64,000 bases of DNA, taken from assembly GCF_001294205.1 (NCBI RefSeq), contig NZ_LAQT01000008.1, forward strand, positions 186,001 to 250,000. The letters are read 5' to 3'. The notes beneath the pieces are model-generated. The model did not search any database, had not been told where the DNA came from, and was given only the letters and a program-made list of their open reading frames with translations. The DNA comes from Amantichitinum ursilacus. GTDB taxonomy: Bacteria; Pseudomonadota; Gammaproteobacteria; Burkholderiales; Chitinibacteraceae. Position 1 is the first letter of the stretch, and the number at the start of each line of letters is the position of its first letter. Of the stretch, positions 33,125-43,154 are shown piece after piece. A program made the position numbers and the translations under genes.

Positions 33125-33796
33125 ATGTCTGCCTCTATCGTCAATCCCGTCGCTTGCACCACCCCGCTTGAGCTGGTCGACCCCGTCGCCGTTTCGCGTT
33201 TGCCCACCAAGCATGGTGAATTTACCGCGCACGTGTATCGTTCGCGTCTCGATGGCGTCGAGCATATGGCGCTGGTGGCAGGCGAGATCAACTGCAAATC
33301 CGCCGTGCTGGTGCGGCTGCATTCTGAATGCCTGACCGGCGATGTGTTTGGCTCTTTGCGTTGCGATTGCGGCGAGCAACTGGATATGGCGCTGCAGCGC
33401 ATTATCCAGCATGGCAGCGGCGTGCTGCTGTATTTGCGCGGGCAAGAAGGGCGCGGCATTGGCCTCGCGCACAAAATCCAGGCCTACGCCTTGCAGGATC
33501 AGGGCCTCGATACCGTCGACGCCAACACCGCGCAAGGCCTGCCCATTGATGCGCGCAGCTATGATGCCGCCGCTGAAATCCTGCGCCACCTGGGCATTCG
33601 CTCGGTGCGCCTGATGAGCAACAACCCGTTGAAACTGGCCGCCTTGCAAAACGCAGGCCTGCCGGTCACGGAGCGCGTGGTGCACCAGGTGGAGCCCAAT
33701 GACGAGAATCGTCATTACCTCGAAACCAAGCGGCTGCGCATGGGCCATATGCTGGCGCCGGACGTGTCGCTCACCTATCGCCCCAAAGGCGAGTAA
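33125..33796 (+). CDS. ribA: GTP cyclohydrolase II
   Basis: 223 residues. Zinc-binding Cys in [20 protein letters not shown] (C-x10-C-x-C), catalytic region [20 protein letters not shown] and the Asp/Arg-rich substrate-binding stretch that follows. It opens GTP to the first riboflavin precursor. I start at ATG 33125; a weaker upstream start (33077) is possible. No riboflavin genes or FMN riboswitch are next to it. Confidence 0.95.
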   Translation: MSASIVNPVACTTPLELVDPVAVSRLPTKHGEFTAHVYRSRLDGVEHMALVAGEINCKSAVLVRLHSECLTGDVFGSLRCDCGEQLDMALQRIIQHGSGVLLYLRGQEGRGIGLAHKIQAYALQDQGLDTVDANTAQGLPIDARSYDAAAEILRHLGIRSVRLMSNNPLKLAALQNAGLPVTERVVHQVEPNDENRHYLETKRLRMGHMLAPDVSLTYRPKGE

Positions 33797-33942
33797 GCAT
33801 CGCGGCGGCGCTCCTACCTGCGCCGTCCGCACTGTTCCGACAACACGCCGCGCAGCGCGCTCACATCACGGCGCGGCGTCTACCGCTCTGATTGCGCAGC
33901 CCATAAGCGGATGATGACCTCAATTCACTGGAGGACATCATC

Positions 33943-34119
33943 ATGCCCGCACTTAGTATTCCTGTTCCGCCCAGCCAACGTTATCGCAAGCCGATTCCGC
34001 TGCCGCCCGGAGAGACCGGACTGCATATGCCGGAGCGTGATGGCGAGTTGCTGGAGCCCACCATCTCCGACATGCCCGTTTATCCAGGCATGCCCGACGC
34101 ACCCCGCACCCTGCAGTGA
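33943..34119 (+). CDS. Small Pro-rich hypothetical protein
   Basis: 58 residues, rich in Pro (about one in five), starting MPALSIPVPPSQRYRKPIPL and ending PGMPDAPRTLQ. A perfect GGAGG lies eight bases before ATG 33943. No membrane segment or signal is visible. It is followed within 40 bases by another very small gene, and together they may be a two-gene unit. Function is unknown; the ribosome site is the main support. Confidence 0.55.
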   Translation: MPALSIPVPPSQRYRKPIPLPPGETGLHMPERDGELLEPTISDMPVYPGMPDAPRTLQ

Positions 34120-34152
34120 CCTGCCACGAACTTAAAAACAGGAACAACTGCC

Positions 34153-34353
34153 ATGTCTGAACTCGCTGATCTCACCCCGCGTGATCTCGAAATCCTGCGC
34201 CAGGCGGCCGCTGGCCGTTCGGTAACGCTGGATACCGACCAGGTCAAACACCTGATTCAGGTGGAACCGCCGCTGCTGGAAGCCAATGCCATTTATGGCT
34301 GGCAGATTACGTCGGCGGGCGAAACGTATTTGCTGGACAAAGCCTCGCACTAA
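34153..34353 (+). CDS. Small hypothetical protein
   Basis: 66 residues starting MSELADLTPRDLEILRQAAA with a helix-turn-like middle and the ending WQITSAGETYLLDKASH, which resembles the wing of winged-helix proteins (a 'LT..G..yl' pattern). A DNA-binding role is conceivable but unproven. GGAAC upstream supports ATG 34153. A strong terminator follows. Confidence 0.6.
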   Translation: MSELADLTPRDLEILRQAAAGRSVTLDTDQVKHLIQVEPPLLEANAIYGWQITSAGETYLLDKASH

Positions 34354-34400
34354 GCCATACCCAGGGAGACGGAGCCGCTACGACGGCTGCCAAGGGGAAA

Positions 34401-34433
34401 AGAGCCGGTTCACTTGAACCGGCTCTGCTTTTT
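34401..34433 (+). terminator. Terminator after the two small genes
   Basis: Perfect 11-bp stem AGAGCCGGTTC/GAACCGGCTCT with a 4-base loop, then GCTTTTTTC. Confidence 0.88.
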
Positions 34434-34450
34434 TCAAAGGCGCTGCATAG

Positions 34451-34468
34451 GGTGGGTCTAGACCCACC
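34451..34468. repeat. Dispersed palindromic repeat (copy with centre TA)
   Basis: Perfect palindrome GGTGGGTCTAGACCCACC preceded by GCATAG and followed by cccaaagccgc, the conserved tail. It lies between the convergent small gene and the glucosidase. Confidence 0.9.
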
Positions 34469-34519
34469 CCCCAAAGCCGCATCTTGAGCCACGCAGTTCG
34501 ATATGCCGCCGCTTCTGGA

Positions 34520-36229
34520 TTACCCCGCCAGCGCAATGATCTCCCCACCAAACGCCGGCAGCAGCACGCCTTCTTGCTGCCAGCCGTCCGCTTGCGGCCG
34601 CTCGTGCGTATGTGAGCCCAGCAGCACGCTGGCGCCTTGCAGATCGGGATATTTAAAGCGCACCGGCGTCGTGCCAAAGTTCAGCGCCACCAGCAGGCGG
34701 CGGCCATGATGTTCGCGCAGATACGCCAGCACCGTCGGTGGCGCATCGACGGCTTCAAAGCGGCCGATATTCAGCGCCGGTTCTTCGCGCCGTAGCGCCA
34801 GCAGGTGGTGATACAGGTTCAGCAACGATCCCGGATCGGCCTGCGCGCTTGCAACGTTGACGCTGGCCACATCGTCGCCCATCGGCAGCCAGGGCTCGGC
34901 GGTGGTAAAGCCCGCTTTGGGGCTGGCATCCCAGCGCATCGGGCTGCGTTCCGGGTCGCGGCCGAAGCCTTTGTTGGGCACACGCTTTTCAAATGGATCG
35001 CGGATGTTTTCCGGCGCCACCGGTACATCGTGCATGCCGATCTCATCGCCGTAATACATGATCGGCGTGCCGCGCAACGTCAGCAGCAGCATGGCGGCCA
35101 GGCGCACCTGGTCTTGCCCCAGCCGCGTGGCCAGTCGCTGTTTGTCGTGATTGCCAAACGACCAGTTGGGCCAGGCAAATTGCGGCACCAGCCGTTCCAC
35201 TTCCAGAATCGCGGTGCGGATCGAATCGATTTTCCAGGGCTGCAGAATCAGCAGCGAGTTGGTGGGCAACTGCACGCCTTTGCCGTCCGCGCCGTAATAG
35301 GCAATCAGTGCTTCCAGCGGCAAATACAATTCGCCCAGCATCATGCGATCGCCATCGTATTGGTCCAGCAGCGCGCGCATACGCGCAATCACCACCTGCA
35401 CTTCGGCCTGGTCCAGCGTAAAGCGCGGCATCAATTGCTCATGCTCGCCATGCACTTTGGGGTCGTAATCGGGATTAGGCGGGTTATTGTGGAAATTGGC
35501 GTCCTTGAACAGATGCATCAACGCATCCATGCGGAAACCATCCACGCCGCGATCCAGCCAGAAGCGCAATTGCTGCAGCACTGCTTCTTGCACTTCGTTG
35601 TTGCGCCAGTTCAGGTCGGGCTGTTCGGGCAAAAACGAATGCATATAGTACTGGCCGCTGGCTTTATCCAGGGTCCAGGCGCGGCCACCCAAGTGGCTGA
35701 ACCAGTTGGTGGGCGGGCCACCGTCGGGGGCCGGGTCGTGCCAGATGTACCAGTCGCGCTTGGGGTTATCCCGTCCGCTACGTGATTCGATAAACCAGGG
35801 GCATTGGTCCGAAGTGTGGTTCGGCACAAAATCAATAATCACCTTCAGCCCGAGCTGGTGCGCGTCGGCAATCAGCGCATCCATATCTTCCAGCGTGCCA
35901 AACAGCGGGTCGATGGCGGTGGGGTCAATCACGTCATAACCAAAGTCGGCCATTGGCGATGGATACACCGGCGGAATCCACACGATGTCCACGCCCAGCC
36001 ACGCCAGGTAGGGCAGCCGTTGGCGAATGCCGCGCAAATCGCCCACGCCATCGCCATTGCTGTCCTGAAACGAGCGCGGATAAACCTCATAGATCACTCC
36101 GCGTTGCCACCAGCGCCATTCACTGGCGGACTCCTGCGGTTGCGGCACCCGTCCGGCGCTACCACTGACGCTGACGTCAATGGCGCGTGGAGAATCGGCG
36201 CCCGGCGCCTCGGGTTGGGGGGAAGGCAT
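34520..36229 (-). CDS. GH13 alpha-glucosidase / oligosaccharide hydrolase
   Basis: 569 residues. The catalytic (beta/alpha)8 barrel begins at about residue 40 (WWQRGVIYEVYPRSFQDSNG). Four conserved GH13 regions are seen: VIIDFVPNHTS, GVDGFRMDAL (nucleophile Asp), MLGELYLPLE (acid Glu) and FGNHDKQR (Asp). Lack of a signal peptide makes it cytoplasmic, like oligo-1,6-glucosidases or alpha-glucosidases. AGGAG six bases before ATG 36229 supports the start; the first ~35 residues are a Pro/Ser-rich extension. Substrate specificity within GH13 is not certain. Confidence 0.92.
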   Translation of the reverse strand: MPSPQPEAPGADSPRAIDVSVSGSAGRVPQPQESASEWRWWQRGVIYEVYPRSFQDSNGDGVGDLRGIRQRLPYLAWLGVDIVWIPPVYPSPMADFGYDVIDPTAIDPLFGTLEDMDALIADAHQLGLKVIIDFVPNHTSDQCPWFIESRSGRDNPKRDWYIWHDPAPDGGPPTNWFSHLGGRAWTLDKASGQYYMHSFLPEQPDLNWRNNEVQEAVLQQLRFWLDRGVDGFRMDALMHLFKDANFHNNPPNPDYDPKVHGEHEQLMPRFTLDQAEVQVVIARMRALLDQYDGDRMMLGELYLPLEALIAYYGADGKGVQLPTNSLLILQPWKIDSIRTAILEVERLVPQFAWPNWSFGNHDKQRLATRLGQDQVRLAAMLLLTLRGTPIMYYGDEIGMHDVPVAPENIRDPFEKRVPNKGFGRDPERSPMRWDASPKAGFTTAEPWLPMGDDVASVNVASAQADPGSLLNLYHHLLALRREEPALNIGRFEAVDAPPTVLAYLREHHGRRLLVALNFGTTPVRFKYPDLQGASVLLGSHTHERPQADGWQQEGVLLPAFGGEIIALAG

Positions 36230-36563
36230 GATGGGCTCCTCAAGATGTTGTTGTGATGCAGTGTTTTAGCGCGCGCGGGGATGGGGTGCGTAGGGAAGGC
36301 GTCTGGATGTGATGTAGGCGGGGCGGCGGATATGGATGAGCGGTGCAACAGGAGGGCGTCGCGGGCGGCAGGCTCATGCGGCTTGGCCGAGGGGTAGGCG
36401 TATCCGCGTGTAGCAATTTTTACAACAAGCCCGCCCCCGACAACGTGCAGAAGTAGCGCGTAATCTTTCGTCAGGTATGATCCCGATACGTAAGAATATC
36501 GGTCTTTACTGATACACGCAGCAAGACCGGGAATATAAAAACAACTGCTCAGGGCGATGCGCG
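36230..36563. other. Gene-free interval between glucosidase and RDD gene
   Basis: Divergent promoter region. It holds the glucosidase ribosome site and an inverted repeat CGGTCTT/AAGACCG (36500-36506 and 36523-36529) upstream of the first RDD gene. No gene seen. Confidence 0.5.
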
Positions 36564-37079
36564 ATGACGACACCTAATCTCTACCAGGCACCGGCGGCAA
36601 GTCTGCAGCCTGCGCCCGAATACCTTGGTTTTGCCGAGCCGGCGACTCGCAGCCAGCGCTTTCAGGCTGCCGCGCTGGATTTCTTGTACCTCGGTGTGCC
36701 GCCCCTGTTCATGAGCCTGGTGCTGCCGCGGCTAGGCCTGGAGCAAAGCACGCTTCAGCTGTATACCGGCTTGCTGGAAGTGGTTTACGGCGTCATCTGC
36801 ATCATGAATCTGCGTATGATGATGCGGCATCGCCAGTCGCTGGGCAAACGTCATATCGGCATCAGGATTGTGCGCAGCGATGGCAGTGAGATCAGCCTGC
36901 GGCGCTTGTTCTTGCTGCGCGCCGGCGTGCTGGCGGTGGCGGTTACGATGCTGAATTTCGTGACGGTCGGGCTCGGCTTTGCGTTCAAGTGCGTCGATGG
37001 ATTGTTTGTGTTCAACAGCCGTCGTCAATGCCTGCACGACATGTTGGCCGATAGCAAAGTCATCCAGGCCCGGCTGTAA
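36564..37079 (+). CDS. RDD family membrane protein (paralogue 1)
   Basis: 171 residues. The N-terminus (NLYQAPAASLQPA) is followed by the RDD domain: hydrophobic segments around residues 35-60, 65-90 and 110-140, with the conserved Arg-rich SLGKRHIGIRIVRSDGSE near residue 92. Function of RDD proteins is largely unknown; some take part in ion exchange or osmotic stress. It is about 37 percent identical by eye to the next gene, so the two are tandem duplicates. Confidence 0.82.
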   Translation: MTTPNLYQAPAASLQPAPEYLGFAEPATRSQRFQAAALDFLYLGVPPLFMSLVLPRLGLEQSTLQLYTGLLEVVYGVICIMNLRMMMRHRQSLGKRHIGIRIVRSDGSEISLRRLFLLRAGVLAVAVTMLNFVTVGLGFAFKCVDGLFVFNSRRQCLHDMLADSKVIQARL

Positions 37080-37139
37080 GCCTCTCCAGCCAGATATGAG
37101 CCAGGCACAGTGCCCGGCTTCACCGGAAAACCCGCAAAA

Positions 37140-37658
37140 ATGACGCAACTTAATCCTTATCAAGCTCCCCAGGCCAACCTCGACGTGCAGTATGACGACG
37201 ATGCCGAACTGGCCAGCCGAGGCCGCCGCCTGGGGGCAGTGGCGTTGGATTCGCTGTATCTGGGTGTGGCGCCGGGCATCCTCGCTGCTGTGCTGGTTCC
37301 GCTGTTTTCCAGACGGTTTGGCAGCAGCTCAACCGCGCTACTGATCATGGCGGTGGTATTTGGCCTGGTGTTTATCGGCGCGTGGGTGCTCAACATCATC
37401 TCGGTGGTACGTACGCGCCAGACGCTGGGCAAGCGGCAAATGGGCATCAAAGTGGTTCGTACGGATGGCAGCGAAGTCAGCCTGGGACGACTGATTATCC
37501 GGCGCAATCTGGCGCTGATGGCGGTTGTGTGGCTGGTCAACCTGGCCACCTTCGGTTTTGGCAGCCTGATCAGTCTGATCGATAGCCTTGCGATCTTCCG
37601 TGAGTCCCAGCAATGCGTACACGACCAGATTGCCGACACCAAGGTCATCCGCGTGTGA
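37140..37658 (+). CDS. RDD family membrane protein (paralogue 2)
   Basis: 172 residues with the same layout as the preceding gene: NPYQAPQANLDVQ start, three to four hydrophobic segments and TLGKRQMGIKVVRTDGSEVS. I chose ATG 37140 because it aligns with the paralogue start; GTG 37110 is possible. The copies have diverged outside the RDD core. Confidence 0.82.
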   Translation: MTQLNPYQAPQANLDVQYDDDAELASRGRRLGAVALDSLYLGVAPGILAAVLVPLFSRRFGSSSTALLIMAVVFGLVFIGAWVLNIISVVRTRQTLGKRQMGIKVVRTDGSEVSLGRLIIRRNLALMAVVWLVNLATFGFGSLISLIDSLAIFRESQQCVHDQIADTKVIRV

Positions 37659-37796
37659 TTTTCTGGCATCTGGATATCGTTGCCGGGCCACCGCCTCATC
37701 TCCAACTGATTTTGACGCCGCTTGCGGTGCGCATGCAGCGGCCCGCCCCGTTAAGTCTGCCTGACCGTATTGCGCACGCCGCGTTGTGGAACCCTG

Positions 37797-38486
37797 ATGC
37801 TTGATCCGTATTACCGCATAACCACGCCCGAAGGCGTCGAGCTGGTGCTGGCCCCCGCGGGCGCACCGCGACGAGCGCAAGCGTGGCTGCTGGATTTTGT
37901 AGTGCGTAGCCTGGTGCATGCGGTGATTGGCGTGCCGGTCAGCATGCTGCTGGTGGGCGGCACGGCGGTGGGCGTCAACCTGATTATCGGATTTGTGATC
38001 GGCTGGTTTTATCCGGTGTTTTTTGAAGTAACGCGCCACGGCGCCACGCCGGGCAAACGCTGGGCGGGGCTGCAAGTGGTCAGCTTTGATGGCACGCCGG
38101 TGACGTTGCGCGCCTCTGTGCTGCGCAATGTGCTGCGCGCCGCCGATATGTTGCCGCTGGGTTATGCGGCCGGGCTGGTCTCCATGTTTGTGGACGTGCG
38201 CTTTCGCCGGTTGGGCGATCTGGCTGCGGGCACGCTGGTGGTACATCGGCCGCCTGCCGTGGTTCAGCGCAGCGCCCCCACCGAGGCGCCGATCCCATTG
38301 ACCATTGCGCTTGGTTCCGCCGAACAACGCTTGCTGATTGATCTGGCGGAGCGTGCGCCGCGCTTGCCGCCGCAACGGGTGCTGGAATTGTCCGACCTGG
38401 CCCTGCCACTGACGCGGCGGCGCGGCGCGGAAGGCTGGGCGCGTTTGCAAGCGCATGTGGCGTGGCTGCGCGGAGGGCGCGAATGA
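37797..38486 (+). CDS. RDD domain protein, first gene of the MoxR/DUF58 cluster
   Basis: 229 residues. The RDD part (residues ~1-150) has membrane segments and the Arg-containing HGATPGKRWAGLQVVSFDG; the C-terminal ~75 residues are a soluble extension absent from the two RDD genes upstream. Its stop overlaps the SpoIIM start (ATGA), so it belongs to the operon below rather than to the paralogue pair. Confidence 0.85.
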   Translation: MLDPYYRITTPEGVELVLAPAGAPRRAQAWLLDFVVRSLVHAVIGVPVSMLLVGGTAVGVNLIIGFVIGWFYPVFFEVTRHGATPGKRWAGLQVVSFDGTPVTLRASVLRNVLRAADMLPLGYAAGLVSMFVDVRFRRLGDLAAGTLVVHRPPAVVQRSAPTEAPIPLTIALGSAEQRLLIDLAERAPRLPPQRVLELSDLALPLTRRRGAEGWARLQAHVAWLRGGRE

Positions 38487-39448
38487 AACAACATTCCTTT
38501 GAAGCGCAGTACGAGCCGCAATGGCAAGCATTGCAACGTGCCTTGCAGGCCCGCCCGCGCGCGCTGGACAACCAGCAGTTGCCGGTGCTGTATCGCGCGG
38601 TGTGCCAGCATCTGGCGCTGGCGCGGCAACGCCAGTATTCGCCCGCCTTGCAAGACCGGCTGAATGATCTGGTGCTGCGCGGACATCAGGCCTTGTACGG
38701 CACGCGCCTGCGCGCCCGCGGCACGTTTGCGCGCTATCTGCTGATTACGATACCCCGCACCGTCCGCCAGCAATGGCGGTTGGTGCTGGCCGCCGCGCTG
38801 CTCTTTTACGGCCTTGCTGGCGCACTGACGTGGCTGGTGGCCTTCAAGCCCGATCTGGCGACGGCGTTTTCTTCGCCCGCGCAGCTCACAAAGATGGCCG
38901 AAATGTATGACCCCAGCGCCACGCATTGGGGCCGCGCGCGTGAGAGCGCGCAAGATCTGGTGATGTTCGGTTTTTATATCAGCCACAACATCACCATCGC
39001 GTTTCAGTGCTTTGCCGGCGGCTTGTTTGCCGGGGTGGGCTCATTGTTTTATCTGGGCTTTAACGCGATGCAACTGGGCGTGGTGGCGGGCTATTTAATC
39101 CAGATGGGCTACGGTCGGCCGTTCTGGTTTTTTGTCGCCACACACAGTGCGCTGGAAATCAACGGCCTGATTCTGGCCGCCGCCGCGGGTTTGCGCCTGG
39201 GCCTGGCCTTGATCATGCCGGGCCGCTTGCCGCGCGCCGAAGCGTTGCGCCAGCAAGCGGCGCCCGCCGCTACGTTGATTGCCGCCGCCGCGCTGATGAC
39301 GTTTGGCGCGGCATTCTTCGAGGCGTTCTGGTCCAGCCGCGTTGATCTGCCCACCGCTGTGCGCTTTGGCATGGCCGGCACGCTGTGGACACTGGTGCCG
39401 CTGTGGCTGGCGCTGGGCGGACGTTGGAGCGCGCCCGATGCAGATTGA
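38483..39448 (+). CDS. SpoIIM / DUF95 family membrane protein
   Basis: 321 residues. Membrane segments occupy about residues 95-310. The family core (FYISHNITIAFQCFAGG, GSLFYLGFNAMQLGVVAGYL, then THSALEINGLILAAAAG with the conserved H..E) is clear. Homologous to the stage II sporulation M membrane protein, but in non-sporulating bacteria it is found beside MoxR/DUF58 genes, as here. It overlaps both neighbours. Confidence 0.9.
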   Translation: MKQHSFEAQYEPQWQALQRALQARPRALDNQQLPVLYRAVCQHLALARQRQYSPALQDRLNDLVLRGHQALYGTRLRARGTFARYLLITIPRTVRQQWRLVLAAALLFYGLAGALTWLVAFKPDLATAFSSPAQLTKMAEMYDPSATHWGRARESAQDLVMFGFYISHNITIAFQCFAGGLFAGVGSLFYLGFNAMQLGVVAGYLIQMGYGRPFWFFVATHSALEINGLILAAAAGLRLGLALIMPGRLPRAEALRQQAAPAATLIAAAALMTFGAAFFEAFWSSRVDLPTAVRFGMAGTLWTLVPLWLALGGRWSAPDAD

Positions 39449-41030
39449 GCGGCTTAATCTGGATTTGCGTCCGCGCAGCCACTGGCAAGCGATCGACCTG
39501 GGCGTGACCTTGTTGCGCGCGCATGCCCGAACGGTGTACGCGGCGTGGTGGTGCATCTGGCTGCCGTTGGCCGTCATCCTTGGCTGCATGCCGGGTCTGG
39601 CGGCCGACGGCTGGGCGTTTACCGCGTTGTGGCTGTGCAAGCCGCTGCTGGAACGTCTGCCCATTTATATTCTTAGCCGCGCCGTGTTCGGCGACACGCC
39701 CACGCTGCGGCAGACCCTGCGCGCGTGGCCGGGTCAGTTGCGTCACGGCTTGATCAGCAGTCTGACCATTCGCCGTTTCTATCCGGGCCGCGTGTTTTTG
39801 CTGCCGGTCTGGCAGCTGGAAGGCGTGCGCGGTCGGGCCATGCGTCAGCGATACAAAGACCTGAGCGGGCAGGGCGCCGGTTCGACAGCGGGCTGGTTTG
39901 GCACCTTGTGCGCGCAGTTTGAAAGCATCTTGATGTTCGGCTTGGTGATGACCGTGGCCGCGATGTGGCCCGCGCCGATTGGGGGCTGGCTTGATCTGGT
40001 CCGGTCGGGCGACGGCCCACGCACATGGGCGCAGATCGCGGCCTATGTTGCCTACGTGGTGGCGGCCGGGCTGATCGGGCCGATCTATGTGGCCAGTTGC
40101 TTCAGCTTGTACCTTAACCGGCGCAGCACGCTGGAAGGCTGGGATCTGGAATTGGGTTTGCGTCAGTTGCAGGAACGGCTGCAGGACGAATCCGCGCAGC
40201 GCAGCCAGGCTGCGCGCACTGTCGCAGCGCGGCGCACGATGGGTACGCCATTGTTGCTGGCGGCGGCGCTTTTGCTGGGCAGCAGCATGTTGCCGCGCCC
40301 CGGCATGGCCGCCCCCGCCGCGGTGCCTGCTTCGGCTGCCGCCGGGTTTGACGAAGATTACCGCCTGACCAGCGCACGTCCGCCTGCCGCCAACCCGGAA
40401 CAGGCGCGCCTGCGCGCCCGCGTTGACGCTACGCTGGATGGTCCGGATTTTCATCGCTGGAAGCACGAGACGCACTGGCAGTGGAAAGACGGGCCCGAAG
40501 AGGTCACGCCCCCCACGGCCCCGCCGTTGCGGCTGAACGATCGTCTGGTCAGTCTGATCAAGTGGCTGATGGTGGCGGTGTGCGTGGGCGCGTTGGCGTA
40601 TGCCTTGCTGCGCCTGTCCGGCAACTTGCCCGATTGGCGACCCCATCCGCGCGCGAAGGTACGCATCGCGCCGCCCTCGCATGTGGCGGGTATGGCGATT
40701 GCACCGGAGAGTTTTCCTGCCGATCTGCCCGCCGAGGTGCGCCGTTTGTGGCACAGCGGCCAACAGCGGGCGGCGTTGGCGTTGCTGTATCGCGGCGCGT
40801 TGGCCGGCTTGGTGCAACGTTACGAACTGGCCTTGCAGGATAGCGATACCGAAGCGGATTGCCTAACGCTGGCGCAAACCAGTCTGCCGCTGGACGCGCG
40901 CCACAGCTTTGCGCGCATCACCGCCGCCTGGCAAGCCGGGGCTTGGGGTGATCGCTGGCCGGCCGCCGTCGATGATTTGTGCACGGACTGGCAACGCCAC
41001 TTTGCTGCGGAGGCGCGCCATGCGCGATAG
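39438..41030 (+). CDS. DUF4129-containing membrane protein of the MoxR cluster
   Basis: 530 residues. Several hydrophobic segments lie in the first ~260 residues, another at about 375-395, then a soluble C-terminal domain with LPAEVRRLWHSGQQRAALAL followed by LYRGALAGLVQRYELALQ, typical of DUF4129. ATG 39438 overlaps the SpoIIM stop by 11 bases. Role unknown; the domain is constantly found with transglutaminase-like or MoxR/DUF58 partners. Confidence 0.8.
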   Translation: MQIERLNLDLRPRSHWQAIDLGVTLLRAHARTVYAAWWCIWLPLAVILGCMPGLAADGWAFTALWLCKPLLERLPIYILSRAVFGDTPTLRQTLRAWPGQLRHGLISSLTIRRFYPGRVFLLPVWQLEGVRGRAMRQRYKDLSGQGAGSTAGWFGTLCAQFESILMFGLVMTVAAMWPAPIGGWLDLVRSGDGPRTWAQIAAYVAYVVAAGLIGPIYVASCFSLYLNRRSTLEGWDLELGLRQLQERLQDESAQRSQAARTVAARRTMGTPLLLAAALLLGSSMLPRPGMAAPAAVPASAAAGFDEDYRLTSARPPAANPEQARLRARVDATLDGPDFHRWKHETHWQWKDGPEEVTPPTAPPLRLNDRLVSLIKWLMVAVCVGALAYALLRLSGNLPDWRPHPRAKVRIAPPSHVAGMAIAPESFPADLPAEVRRLWHSGQQRAALALLYRGALAGLVQRYELALQDSDTEADCLTLAQTSLPLDARHSFARITAAWQAGAWGDRWPAAVDDLCTDWQRHFAAEARHAR

Positions 41031-42165
41031 TCGTTCGCTGTGGATTGCCGCGCTGGTGGCTGTGGTGTTGGGCGCGCTGGGCTACTGGATAGGGCAGCAC
41101 GTGGAGCGCGTCGATACGCCGCAGGATCTGGGTCCGACAGAAGTCGCCTTGCGCCAGCCGTATTTTGCCGCGCAGCGCGTGCTGGAAAACCTGGGCCAGC
41201 GCGTAATGCGGGTGCAGACGGTGGCTGATGCCTATCCCGATGCGCACGACACCGTGCTGCAACCGGTGCTCGATATGGGCGAGAGCCCGGCCATCCTGAA
41301 CAACCAACTGGCAGCGGTGGCCAATGGCGCAACGTGGATCATCAACGTTGACGACGTCATCAGTGCCCAGGGCTGGGCCAGCAATACCGCTTATGTGCAT
41401 ATGCTGCGCGGGCTGGGCGTGATGCCGGCACGCAGTACCTCGTACGCCGCGCGGGCCGCCATTGAGCTACCGGGGACGGCGTATGGGTTGCAGATCAGCG
41501 CGCCACCGGCGCCGGTGATGCACGCGCCACGCATGATTGCTGCAGATAACGGCCGCAACCAGATCATCGTCATCGCCCATGGCGCGGGTCGCGTGGTGCT
41601 GCTGACCAGCGACACGCTGCTGAAAACGCGCGTGATCGGGCAGAAAGACAATGCCGAAGTGCTATGGCAACTTACCCGGCTTAACGGCGCGCAACGCGTG
41701 TGGCTGGTGACGGAAGGCCAGTCCATCCCGTGGTATCAGCGCCTGTGGCATTCCGCTGCGCCGATGTTGCTGGTGCTGCTGGCCTTGCTGCTGCTGTCGC
41801 TCTGGCGCGTCAGCTGGCGCTTTGGCCCGCTGTTGCCGCCCGCGCAGCCGGTGCGGCGCAGCCTGATCGAACATCTGGAAGCCTGCGGCCGTTGGTACTG
41901 GCAGCAGCGCAAACAGCATGTGCTGCTGGAGGCGTGCCGCGCGCAATTGCGGCGCAGCCTGCAACGCCATCTGCCGCATCTGGCTACGATGCCCGCACCG
42001 CAACTGGCGCCGCGGCTGGCGCAGATTTCCGGGCGGGATGAACACGCCATCGGCGTGGCGCTCACTGCCAATGGCGACCATGCTCCCCAACACTTTACGG
42101 ACCAGATCGCGCTGCTGCAGGCGCTGACGCTGGCCATCGAAACCCGGCACAGGATAGCCCGATGA
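41020..42165 (+). CDS. DUF4350 domain protein of the MoxR cluster
   Basis: 381 residues. It has one N-terminal membrane segment ([20 protein letters not shown]), a periplasmic-type domain of about 200 residues with the DUF4350 pattern ([20 protein letters not shown] and [13 protein letters not shown]-type strand), a second membrane segment at about 250-272 and a cytoplasmic end. ATG 41020 overlaps the previous stop; its own stop overlaps the MoxR start (ATGA). Confidence 0.82.
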   Translation: MRDSRSLWIAALVAVVLGALGYWIGQHVERVDTPQDLGPTEVALRQPYFAAQRVLENLGQRVMRVQTVADAYPDAHDTVLQPVLDMGESPAILNNQLAAVANGATWIINVDDVISAQGWASNTAYVHMLRGLGVMPARSTSYAARAAIELPGTAYGLQISAPPAPVMHAPRMIAADNGRNQIIVIAHGAGRVVLLTSDTLLKTRVIGQKDNAEVLWQLTRLNGAQRVWLVTEGQSIPWYQRLWHSAAPMLLVLLALLLLSLWRVSWRFGPLLPPAQPVRRSLIEHLEACGRWYWQQRKQHVLLEACRAQLRRSLQRHLPHLATMPAPQLAPRLAQISGRDEHAIGVALTANGDHAPQHFTDQIALLQALTLAIETRHRIAR

Positions 42166-43154
42166 CCTCTACCGTAGACAATCTGTCGCAAGACGCCCGT
42201 TTTAACCAGGGCGTCGATATCATTCGCCGCATCCGCGCCGAAGTCGGCAAGGCCGTTATTGGCCAGCAAGAAGCGCTGGACCAGACGCTGATCTGCTTGC
42301 TGGCCGGTGGCCACGTTTTGCTGGAAGGCGTGCCCGGTCTGGGCAAAACCTTGCTGGTGCGGGCACTGGCGCGGACGTTTTCGGGCGACTTTGCCCGCAT
42401 CCAGTTCACGCCCGATTTGCTGCCCGCCGACGTGATGGGCCATGCGCTGTTCAATATGGCGACGCAGACCTTCAGCATTCGCAAGGGCCCGATCTTTACC
42501 CACTTGCTGCTGGCCGACGAAATCAACCGCGCCCCCGCCAAAACGCAATCGGCCCTGCTGGAAGTGATGCAGGAACGCCAGGTGACCATTGAAGGCGAAT
42601 CGCACACGCTGGCCGCGCCGTTCATGACGCTGGCCACGCAAAACCCGCTGGAGCAGGAAGGCACGTACCCGCTGCCCGAAGCGCAGCTCGACCGTTTCTT
42701 GCTAAAGGTGGTGATCGACTACCCCAGCGAGGCGGAAGAGCTGTCGATGCTGGCGCAGATTACCGATGGCAAGCTGGCCGATCAGCTCAATGTGTCGGCG
42801 GTGGACGCGCTGGTCAAACCCGCCACCATTCTGGCTTTGCAGCAAATGGCGGCGGCCATCCGGGTGGATGCGCACATCGTCGAATACGCGCTCAAGATTG
42901 TGCGCGCCACGCGCAACTGGCCCGGCATTACGGTGGGCGCGGGGCCGCGCGGCGGCATTGCGCTGGTGCGCGCAGCGCGTGGCCATGCCTTGCTGCAAGG
43001 CCGTCCGTACGTGGTGCCTGATGACATCAAGGCGATGGCCATCCCGGCATTGCGCCATCGCATTACGCTGGCGCCAGAAATGCTGATTGAAGGCCATAGC
43101 GAATTTGATGCCCTGAGCGAAATCGTCGCGCAAATCGCGGCGCCGCGGCTGTGA
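42162..43154 (+). CDS. MoxR family AAA+ ATPase
   Basis: 330 residues. Walker [16 protein letters not shown] at ~50, Walker [21 protein letters not shown] at ~110-130, sensor 1 ([20 protein letters not shown]) and the lid. MoxR proteins act as chaperones that insert metals or assemble partners with VWA domains. The next gene is DUF58 (VWA-like), the standard pair. Spacing is by overlap, GTGA. Confidence 0.95.
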   Translation: MTSTVDNLSQDARFNQGVDIIRRIRAEVGKAVIGQQEALDQTLICLLAGGHVLLEGVPGLGKTLLVRALARTFSGDFARIQFTPDLLPADVMGHALFNMATQTFSIRKGPIFTHLLLADEINRAPAKTQSALLEVMQERQVTIEGESHTLAAPFMTLATQNPLEQEGTYPLPEAQLDRFLLKVVIDYPSEAEELSMLAQITDGKLADQLNVSAVDALVKPATILALQQMAAAIRVDAHIVEYALKIVRATRNWPGITVGAGPRGGIALVRAARGHALLQGRPYVVPDDIKAMAIPALRHRITLAPEMLIEGHSEFDALSEIVAQIAAPRL

